From a virus, in IMG/VR virus record IMGVR_UViG_3300017779_000223, positions 1 to 20,515 of that record: 20,515 bases of DNA. One strand, given 5' to 3'. This document shows, one piece after another, positions 14,908 to 19,660 of this stretch. The translations under genes and the position numbers were made by a program. The notes below the pieces were generated by a model, which saw nothing but the letters and a program-made list of their open reading frames with translations, made no database searches and was not told where the DNA came from. How positions within the stretch are numbered: the stretch's first letter is position 1; each line of letters begins with the position of its first letter.

Positions 14908-15240
14908 TTATATAGATTCGTTATACATTGCATTATCTAATTCCGCAGAACATTCTACTTCTGGCGTTCTGGTTGCATAATATATAAATTGAGCTCTACC
15001 ATGCTTAATTGCATCTTTAGGCCATTCCATTCTATCAATAATACCTTTCTTCAAACCTCTACGAAGCATATCAGCATATTTTTTATTTGATTGGCTTGAA
15101 CGATTTCTGTCATAACCAAATGCTGCTTTATGGATTTCTGTTTCGGTCATTGGACCTATTCTTTTTAAGACATCTACCATTTCGTGTACTGAATTATTTT
15201 TTGATAATCCCATTTCTTTTCTTGAATAACTATTTAACAT
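14908..15240 (-). CDS. Winged-helix-like DNA-binding protein
   Basis: This 110-residue protein has a pattern typical of a small winged helix: SVHEMVDVLKRIGPMTETEIHKAAFGY (helices 1-2), KYADMLRRGLKKGIIDRM (recognition helix) and RAQFIYYATR (wing strand). It is probably a transcription factor acting on phage or host promoters. Its leader carries a perfect 7-bp inverted repeat placed between a promoter-like element and the start, which suggests autoregulation. ATG at 15240 follows an A-rich leader; ATG at 15213 with AAGAAAAG before it is an alternative start. The stop is 2 nt from the phosphatase gene. Confidence 0.75.
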   Translation of the reverse strand: MLNSYSRKEMGLSKNNSVHEMVDVLKRIGPMTETEIHKAAFGYDRNRSSQSNKKYADMLRRGLKKGIIDRMEWPKDAIKHGRAQFIYYATRTPEVECSAELDNAMYNESI

Positions 15241-15257
15241 TTTTTAATTTTTAATTT

Positions 15258-15279
15258 AGGTCTACTTCTGGCTAGACCT
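15258..15279. promoter_or_regulatory. Inverted repeat, candidate operator of the winged-helix gene
   Basis: AGGTCTA and TAGACCT form perfect 7-bp arms separated by 8 nt. The site lies just downstream of the TATATAAATA element at about 15291-15302 and 18 nt before the ATG of the winged-helix gene, where a bound repressor would block transcription. It could instead be an RNA hairpin in the leader; no U-run follows, so it is not a terminator. Confidence 0.55.
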
Positions 15280-15283
15280 CTTA

Positions 15284-15331
15284 CCTTTTTTATTTATATA
15301 AAGATAAGAAAAATATTTCAATTAACCAAAT
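15284..15331 (-). promoter_or_regulatory. Candidate early/middle promoter of the winged-helix gene
   Basis: The minus strand reads ATTTGGTTAATTGA (15318-15331), ATATTTTTCTTAT, then TTTATATAAATAAAAAA. It is close to a copy of the segment upstream of the UV endonuclease gene at 11005-11050. It begins 32 nt after the terminator of the preceding unit, so it restarts transcription. Confidence 0.62.
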
Positions 15332-15363
15332 CTTTTTACAGCTTTTTTTGAAAAAGTTTACAA

Positions 15364-15390
15364 AAAGAAAGACGCCGAAACGCCTTTCTT
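15364..15390 (-). terminator. Intrinsic terminator of the outer-membrane/membrane protein unit
   Basis: On the minus strand AAGAAAGGCG and CGTCTTTCTT can form a 10-bp stem (one G-U pair) around the loop TTTCGG, followed directly by TTT. It lies 19 nt after the stop of the two-helix membrane protein. It is the only clear intrinsic terminator I find in this window, and on the plus strand no U-run follows, so it acts on the minus strand. Confidence 0.8.
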
Positions 15391-15409
15391 ATATAACAAA
15401 TTAAACTAA

Positions 15410-15634
15410 TTATTTTTTAGTAAAAAATGACATTACAATTACTAATACGATCAATCCTACAAAACCACCATTACCTAGTGCTTCTACAAGAGCTGATAAA
15501 TTAGCTATTACATCCATGCCAAATACTGTACCACCTGTTAAAACGGTCCACAAGATTGATACTGGTATTACTGCCATCATTACTGATAATAGTCCACCAA
15601 AAAATCCTGTTACATATTTAATTACTGAATCCAT
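15410..15634 (-). CDS. Small two-helix membrane protein, holin-like topology
   Basis: This 74-residue protein has two membrane helices (about 9-34 and 55-71), a Gly-containing, mildly acidic loop and a KK end. GAGG stands before the ATG. Size and two-helix topology match class II holins, but other small phage membrane proteins look the same, and no endolysin gene is next to it. It shares a unit with the outer-membrane protein before it and is followed directly by an intrinsic terminator. Its 5' leader has a GGCAATTTTGCC hairpin and one arm of a 13-nt inverted repeat. Confidence 0.75.
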   Translation of the reverse strand: MDSVIKYVTGFFGGLLSVMMAVIPVSILWTVLTGGTVFGMDVIANLSALVEALGNGGFVGLIVLVIVMSFFTKK

Positions 15635-15679
15635 ATTTAATCCTCTTTTTTATTTAATTATTTTGTGGCAAAATTGCCT

Positions 15680-15692
15680 AATTAGAGAGCTC
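15680..15692. repeat. Left arm of 13-bp inverted repeat flanking the OMP gene
   Basis: AATTAGAGAGCTC on the plus strand; its exact reverse complement is at 16167-16179. The two arms lie just after and just before the coding region at 15708-16118. On the minus-strand transcript they could base-pair and loop out the gene. Confidence 0.7.
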
Positions 15693-15707
15693 GTTTACTG
15701 TTACTTA

Positions 15708-16118
15708 TTAAAACTTAAACCCAAACCCTAATGTAAGGTTTGTAGTCTTAGTCCCTGTATTATAAACGACTTTTGGATCTACGTAAATATTACTTCTTAA
15801 AGTAAATAATTTACCAGCTCCAATTGACATTCCATCCGTAGATAGTCCGTCGGTTGCTAAATAAGCAAAATATCCTTTTATAAAATATCTTGCATGGAAA
15901 TCGATATCCATATCCACTGTTGAATCTGCTTGGCTTACTGAAGCACCTATCATTAGGTTATCCATTACACCGTAGCCGATTGTTGGAGATACTGACCATT
16001 CGGTCCATGCTGTATTTGCTACATCACCTGTACCTACGTACCAGTCTCCTGTTGTTTGTGCATTCATTCCAACTATCGTTGAGAATACTAATGCTAATGT
16101 TAAAATCAATTTTTTCAT
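15708..16118 (-). CDS. Outer-membrane beta-barrel protein with signal peptide
   Basis: The 136-residue precursor starts with a textbook signal peptide (MKKLILTLALVFSTIVGMNA, likely cut before QTT), in the style of Bacteroidota secreted proteins. The mature part of about 116 residues is made of alternating strands (WSVSPTIGYGVMDNLMIGASVS, FHARYFIKGYFAYLATDG, SIGAGKLFTL, NIYVDPKVVYNTG, NLTLGFGFKF) and ends in Phe after a beta-signal, so it should be inserted in the outer membrane by the Bam machinery. It is shorter than OmpX or OmpW and may form a small barrel or an oligomer. It has a 144-nt 5' gap with palindromes and its own promoter-like box. Phage outer-membrane proteins often block receptors against other phages; that role is inferred. 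Confidence 0.85.
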   Translation of the reverse strand: MKKLILTLALVFSTIVGMNAQTTGDWYVGTGDVANTAWTEWSVSPTIGYGVMDNLMIGASVSQADSTVDMDIDFHARYFIKGYFAYLATDGLSTDGMSIGAGKLFTLRSNIYVDPKVVYNTGTKTTNLTLGFGFKF

Positions 16119-16166
16119 AAAATTTCTCCTTTGTTTTATTATGCCACTATTGGCTTTTTATGTAAG

Positions 16167-16179
16167 GAGCTCTCTAATT
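16167..16179. repeat. Right arm of 13-bp inverted repeat flanking the OMP gene
   Basis: GAGCTCTCTAATT on the plus strand, the exact reverse complement of 15680-15692. It is in the leader of the outer-membrane protein message, between a palindrome and a GCCAATAGTGGC hairpin that precedes the ribosome site. Confidence 0.7.
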
Positions 16180-16184
16180 TATGT

Positions 16185-16202
16185 ACGCCATACGTATAGC
16201 GT
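16185..16202. promoter_or_regulatory. 18-nt near-perfect palindrome in the OMP leader
   Basis: On the minus strand ACGCTATACGTATGGCGT pairs with itself over all nine positions, with one G-U pair (one mismatch as DNA). It lies about 70 nt before the OMP start and 50 nt after the promoter-like box, so it could be an operator or an mRNA 5' structure. It is unusually GC-containing for this AT-rich gap. Confidence 0.5.
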
Positions 16203-16248
16203 AAATCTCCTAATTCATAATACTAATGTATAATATATAAAATATTAT

Positions 16249-16262
16249 TCGTTAGTCCTAAT
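16249..16262 (-). promoter_or_regulatory. Promoter-like box ATTAGGACTAACGA of the OMP unit
   Basis: The minus strand reads ATTAGGACTAACGA, then ATAATATTTTATATATTATAC, just after the stop of the 16265-16564 gene. It matches the box at 14394-14407 at 13 of 14 positions. It would drive the outer-membrane and membrane protein genes, leaving a leader of roughly 100 nt. Confidence 0.5.
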
Positions 16263-16264
16263 CT

Positions 16265-16564
16265 TTAGTCATCTTTTTTTACTTTAGTCGATGCATCACC
16301 TTTTGCATCTCTTTTATAATCTATGTAAGCTCTTAAAACTTCGTTAGGTGTAATTTCTAATGCCGTAGCTAAATTCATTATCACCTGTGAAACCACTTTC
16401 CTTTTTTGGAAAGATCCTTTTGCACGTTTCCCTAAACTATTTAAAATCATAGCTAGTCGTGCATTATCCGTAACTGTACCTCTTTGTACTACCGTTTTGG
16501 TAGCTTCGGTATTAATATTGTTAATTTCTTCTTTTATTATTTTTCTAATATCTGATTGTTTCAT
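16265..16564 (-). CDS. Small protein with N-terminal RKIIKEEI helix
   Basis: I do not recognise a family. The 99-residue product begins with MKQSDIRKIIKEEI, the same kind of amphipathic start as in 16571-16966 and 560-1009. The rest is helical and basic (ARLAMILNSLGKRAKGSFQKRKVVSQVIMNLATALEITPNEVLRAYIDYKRD), compatible with a small helical bundle, and ends in a Lys/Asp tail. It is the last gene of a run that begins with the Hc1-like protein, with a 6-nt gap to the gene before. Confidence 0.7.
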   Translation of the reverse strand: MKQSDIRKIIKEEINNINTEATKTVVQRGTVTDNARLAMILNSLGKRAKGSFQKRKVVSQVIMNLATALEITPNEVLRAYIDYKRDAKGDASTKVKKDD

Positions 16565-16570
16565 GACATA

Positions 16571-16966
16571 TTATTGTTTTGGAATAGGAATAGATCTTCT
16601 ACCACCTTTCAATCTTTTACCTTCTAATTGATTAGCAATATCTAATTCAGCTCCTATTAATTTATACAATATACCCGCATCACTAATTAAGTCTTGTAAT
16701 TGTTTATATGCTTCATAAGATGCATCTCCGCCCTTTGCTGCATCTTTTGCAGTAGCTAATGCTCCTGATAGCCTATCAACTATTTGTGTTCTAATAGATG
16801 ATCGATTGAGAGAAGCAAATCCTGATACTTTTACCATTGGGTCGTTTGGGTCCATATCTTTAGGATCTGCTAATGTTCCAAATTTATACGATTCTTCATT
16901 CATAAGCGAATGAACTTCTTCTCGTATAATTTGCTTCAATCTACCTTTTAAATCTTTACCTTCCAT
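16571..16966 (-). CDS. Small protein with N-terminal KQIIREEV helix
   Basis: A 131-residue unknown. LKGRLKQIIREEVHSLMNEE at the N terminus matches the recurring helix motif; next comes a Pro/Asp-rich linker (LADPKDMDPNDPMV) and a helical domain rich in Ala (LSGALATAKDAAKGGDASYEAYKQLQDLISDAGILYKLIGAELDIANQL), ending in a basic tail. The helical domain could be a virion-internal or assembly protein. It lies 3 nt after the stop of the 16970-17182 gene. Confidence 0.7.
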   Translation of the reverse strand: MEGKDLKGRLKQIIREEVHSLMNEESYKFGTLADPKDMDPNDPMVKVSGFASLNRSSIRTQIVDRLSGALATAKDAAKGGDASYEAYKQLQDLISDAGILYKLIGAELDIANQLEGKRLKGGRRSIPIPKQ

Positions 16967-16969
16967 TTC

Positions 16970-17182
16970 TTAATTCCAAAATATTAATTTACCTAATATG
17001 CCTAATACTGCAATCCATACAGACCATAAAGCACCATTAGCCTTTTTTCTAAAATCAGTGTTACGATTAACTCTAGATATAGTTCCATCATCTGGATCTA
17101 ATAATCTAATTTTAATTTCTTTTACATCTGCCTTAATTGATAAAAGTTCATCATGCAGTTGTTGGTTTGTTAATCGTGCCAT
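16970..17182 (-). CDS. Small C-tail-anchored coiled-coil protein, XhlA-like layout
   Basis: A 70-residue protein with a coiled-coil N-terminal part (LHDELLSIKADVKEIKIRLL), an RVNRNTDFRKKAN hinge and one hydrophobic helix at the C terminus (about 50-69, ALWSVWIAVLGILGKLIFW). This layout resembles XhlA-type phage accessory proteins, which assist holin function, but similarity beyond layout is not evident. It directly follows the Hc1-like gene (4-nt gap). Confidence 0.7.
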   Translation of the reverse strand: MARLTNQQLHDELLSIKADVKEIKIRLLDPDDGTISRVNRNTDFRKKANGALWSVWIAVLGILGKLIFWN

Positions 17183-17186
17183 ATTA

Positions 17187-17372
17187 TTATGATCTTTTAG
17201 ATTCTAATACTGATTGTTTTCTGTAATCGGTTACTAATTTTTTTATTTCACCAATTGATTTTCTTGCTCTTGTTGCTGCCGCCTTATTACCTTTATCGGT
17301 AAATTTTCTATGATTCTCTTGAAACTCTTCCCAAAGGTTATTCAATGTATCATATAACTGAGTTGTACTCAT
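17187..17372 (-). CDS. Histone H1-like (Hc1) DNA-binding protein
   Basis: The 61-residue product closely resembles the Hc1-type histone H1-like proteins of Bacteroidota. The characteristic core FTDKGNKAAATRARKSIGEIKKLVTDYRKQSV (about 24-55) matches the family pattern KGNKAAGTRARK...L.KL...FRK. It is a basic helical protein expected to bind and compact DNA; in a phage it might condense the phage genome or disturb the host nucleoid. AGGAGAAAAGTT precedes the ATG, and a CATATTTATTTTAAA motif lies upstream, so it heads a late-type unit with the three small genes after it. The host-type family supports a Bacteroidota host. Confidence 0.85.
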   Translation of the reverse strand: MSTTQLYDTLNNLWEEFQENHRKFTDKGNKAAATRARKSIGEIKKLVTDYRKQSVLESKRS

Positions 17373-17395
17373 AACTTTTCTCCTATTATTGTTAA

Positions 17396-17410
17396 TTTAA
17401 AATAAATATG
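17396..17410 (-). promoter_or_regulatory. Candidate late promoter, CATATTTATTTTAAA motif
   Basis: The minus strand reads CATATTTATTTTAAA, identical to the motif at 5164-5178, 23 nt before the start of the Hc1-like gene and just after the stop of the 17416-18030 gene. Confidence 0.6.
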
Positions 17411-17415
17411 CGTCT

Positions 17416-18030
17416 TTAGTAGAAATCACCACTATCAACACCATCTTCTTCTCTATAATCTATATCATCCATATCATCCATCTCAAAATCGGCGTCTACG
17501 GTATAGTCTATTATTGTTGCAGGCTCTTTGCCTTTCTTTCTAATTTGTATTATATCATCATCTTCCATTTCAAGTAAAATATCAGATTTTAGTATTTTAT
17601 CACGACGTGCAAATTTACCAATGACAGGTCCAAATTGTGGATGCATATGATAATCACCAACAAATTCTCTATCATCTGTTGTCATAAATTCACCACCCTT
17701 TGAATACAACCTAGGTTGATAATCAGGATCATCATCATCAAATTCTTGTTCTTCTCCTATATCTTCTTTATATCTATCTGAATTTGATTCTGGAAAATCT
17801 ATCTCATCTAAACCTTCTGGCTCAGACTTTATAACTTCAAATGCATCCAAAAATAATCCTTTAAGTTCATCTTCTGAATATACATCTGTTTCTTGAAATA
17901 TTAAATTTCCATCTAGGTAGACTTCTCCTAGATCCTTTTCATCATCGACCATCATTTCTATTTCTTGGCCTTGGTATACTGTATCAGTTTCTTTTTCTTG
18001 AAACTCGTAAAAAAAGTCATCTCTTTCCAT
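17416..18030 (-). CDS. Acidic 204-residue unknown, possibly related to its neighbour
   Basis: A strongly acidic protein. I do not recognise a family. Residues 36-67 (EVYLDGNLIFQETDVYSEDELKGLFLDAFEVI) resemble residues 102-131 of the upstream gene product, suggesting a shared domain. The second half contains FVGDYHMHPQFGPVIG (123-138), a pattern seen in phage virion proteins, and ends in an acidic tail (about 15 Asp/Glu in the last 30 residues). The start is 2 nt after the upstream stop, so both are made from one message. A virion or assembly role is likely from this context only. Confidence 0.75.
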   Translation of the reverse strand: MERDDFFYEFQEKETDTVYQGQEIEMMVDDEKDLGEVYLDGNLIFQETDVYSEDELKGLFLDAFEVIKSEPEGLDEIDFPESNSDRYKEDIGEEQEFDDDDPDYQPRLYSKGGEFMTTDDREFVGDYHMHPQFGPVIGKFARRDKILKSDILLEMEDDDIIQIRKKGKEPATIIDYTVDADFEMDDMDDIDYREEDGVDSGDFY

Positions 18031-18032
18031 AA

Positions 18033-18758
18033 TTACCTTTTATATCTTATGTGTTTATCGGTTACTATATACTCTGTATATAAGTCTTCATGATCTTCAA
18101 CCACATCATCTAATTCATCTTGAACCATATCAGTATAATGTTCTTGGAAATCATTACTAAACATTCCTGGATATTCTTGTTTAAGTCTCATTTGGTAATC
18201 TTCTTCAAACCTTTCAAGGTATTCAGCTTCTAGTTCAGACCTTAATTCATCCATTTGATCTTCTATTGCATCATCTAATTGGGCAGTTGCACCAAACATT
18301 TGCGGATCATCTTCTTCGTCTGCTAATATATTAGCTACTTGAGATGCTGATAATTGTTGTATATCAAACTCCTCAGCAAACTCTTCAATTAATTTTGTAC
18401 GACTTGCATTTCTTAATTGTGTTTCATAAATAACATGGCCATCTAATAAAACTTTTTCAGTACCACCTCTTTTATTTTTACCAAACATTTGGTGTACCTT
18501 ACCTCTATTAACATCAAAATCTAATATACGTCCTAAATATGATTCCTCAGGATCTGCATTAGATGTAATAAGAATATATCCGGTTGATTTTTGTGGTAAT
18601 TTTACATCACCTGGTTCCATTGCAGCAGCAATTGCTTCCATTTCTGGATTGCTTACTCTAGGTCTACGACCAACTAAGACTTGAGGTCCCCTTGGTTTCC
18701 TTGAACTATTACGCCCCCTGAACCCATTAAATACGTTACCCAATCCTAATAAACCCAT
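18033..18758 (-). CDS. Acidic 241-residue unknown, first gene of a late-type unit
   Basis: I do not recognise a family. The protein begins with a Gly- and Arg-rich, basic segment of about 35 residues (GNVFNGFRGRNSSRKPRGP), then a mixed alpha/beta part (TGYILITSNADPEESYLGRILDFDV) and a region related in pattern to the next protein (KVLLDGHVIYETQLRNASRTKLIEEF). From about 145 on it is an acidic coiled-coil-like helix (QMDELRSELEAEYLERFEEDYQMRLK). A CATATTTATATTAAAA motif and AGGAAG ribosome site precede the ATG. Confidence 0.75.
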   Translation of the reverse strand: MGLLGLGNVFNGFRGRNSSRKPRGPQVLVGRRPRVSNPEMEAIAAAMEPGDVKLPQKSTGYILITSNADPEESYLGRILDFDVNRGKVHQMFGKNKRGGTEKVLLDGHVIYETQLRNASRTKLIEEFAEEFDIQQLSASQVANILADEEDDPQMFGATAQLDDAIEDQMDELRSELEAEYLERFEEDYQMRLKQEYPGMFSNDFQEHYTDMVQDELDDVVEDHEDLYTEYIVTDKHIRYKR

Positions 18759-18780
18759 ATCTATTCTTCCTGTTATTTAT

Positions 18781-18795
18781 TTTAATATAAATATG
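18781..18795 (-). promoter_or_regulatory. Candidate late promoter, CATATTTATATTAAA motif
   Basis: The minus strand reads CATATTTATATTAAA, identical to the 1025-1040 motif, 22 nt before the start of the 18033-18758 gene. An inverted repeat with AACTATTCC/GGAATAGTT arms (18808-18828) lies just before it, at the end of the preceding gene. Confidence 0.6.
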
Positions 18796-18808
18796 GAGTT
18801 ACAAGAGT

Positions 18809-19327
18809 TTAACTATTGGAATAGTTAGATAGTTTCCTAGATATCCAACCTGCAAATCGTTTAAATATGTTCTGTTTCGTTGATTTTGGTTCTGTAGGCT
18901 TTGGTTTTGTAGTTTCTTCTTTGATAGGATTGGTTTTAGGAACGTATAAACGCTGGATTGGTTTATCTGTTTCTGTTTTTATGACATTAGATGATACAGG
19001 AGCAGTAGATATTACTCTTCTAGCCTTTCTAGGAGTCATTTTTCTTGGTACATAATTAGTTTTATCAGGAACATCTTGTCCTGGCTGTTCAATTTTTTGT
19101 ACAGCTACTTTTAATTCATGAAAATCGTTTGCATCTATTGCAGTAATTGTATAATCTGTACTATTATATGATAAAATATCACCAATTTCTATATTTTGGT
19201 TGTCTTGATAGTCTACAATTTTAACATTTTCATTTTCATCTTGTATAATTGTAGCAAATTGCATATCTTTTTTAAGATGAAATTCAGAATCTGAAATTTT
19301 TTTAAAATTATCTAGTATTGCTTTCAT
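18809..19327 (-). CDS. Unknown protein with C-terminal basic amphipathic helix
   Basis: A 172-residue protein. The first 90 residues look like a beta-rich fold (FATIIQDENENVKIVDYQDN, IEIGDILSYNSTDYTITAID); residues 95-150 are a Lys-, Pro- and Thr-rich linker (PRKMTPRKARR; TTKPKPTEPKSTK); the end, NIFKRFAGWISRKLSNYSN, is a short cationic helix with aromatic residues on one face. I do not recognise it. The overlap with the upstream gene (20 nt) suggests coupling. A membrane- or DNA-contacting tail is possible. Confidence 0.65.
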   Translation of the reverse strand: MKAILDNFKKISDSEFHLKKDMQFATIIQDENENVKIVDYQDNQNIEIGDILSYNSTDYTITAIDANDFHELKVAVQKIEQPGQDVPDKTNYVPRKMTPRKARRVISTAPVSSNVIKTETDKPIQRLYVPKTNPIKEETTKPKPTEPKSTKQNIFKRFAGWISRKLSNYSNS

Positions 19328-19502
19328 TTTTTGTATTTTTTATAACTTTTTCGTACGCATATGCCCATTTTTCACGAGATTCTTTGTACTTATGATGATC
19401 TTGCCAATTCATTTTACTCAATTGTGCATCAAATTCTTTTTTTAAGCCTAATTTATTAATTGATTCGGTAATTTCATACCATAAATCTTCATAATGACCC
19501 AT
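19308..19502 (-). CDS. Unknown 64-residue helical protein
   Basis: A small soluble protein rich in aromatic and charged residues (YEDLWYEITESINKLGLKKEFDAQLSKM, WQDHHKYKESREKWAYAYEKVI). It has regular helical periodicity and no membrane segment. I do not recognise it. It starts 19 nt after the small basic gene and overlaps the following gene by 20 nt. Confidence 0.65.
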   Translation of the reverse strand: MGHYEDLWYEITESINKLGLKKEFDAQLSKMNWQDHHKYKESREKWAYAYEKVIKNTKNESNTR

Positions 19503-19520
19503 AATTAAAACCTATTTAAA

Positions 19521-19658
19521 TTATCTTCCTTGACCTTTATACTTCTTTTTATAAAACTTTGATTGTTTACAGTTAGAAGTTTTGCTTTTTGCATGTACTC
19601 CAGGACGTTTTTTACGTTTTGCTGATGTATGAGTATATCCGGTTGCTTTTCTGGCCAT
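19521..19658 (-). CDS. Tiny basic protein (45 residues)
   Basis: The frame runs ATG at 19658 to TAA at 19521. The product is highly basic: MARKATGYTHTSAKRKKRPG, then VHAKSKTSNCKQSKFYKKKYKGQGR, with 16 Lys/Arg. The RPGVHAKSKTS and KKYKGQG parts look like a small family of conserved phage proteins rather than random coding. It fills a gap that would otherwise be 158 nt, with 2 nt to the gene before. A nucleic-acid-binding role is inferred from charge. Confidence 0.7.
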   Translation of the reverse strand: MARKATGYTHTSAKRKKRPGVHAKSKTSNCKQSKFYKKKYKGQGR

Positions 19659-19660
19659 GA

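Noticed and set aside
17782-17796. HxHP motif (YHMHP) in the 17416-18030 protein as a JAMM protease site
   Set aside because: The true positions (around codons 127-131, near 17638-17652) lack the downstream Ser and Asp at the JAMM spacing; the segment fits a phage structural pattern better.
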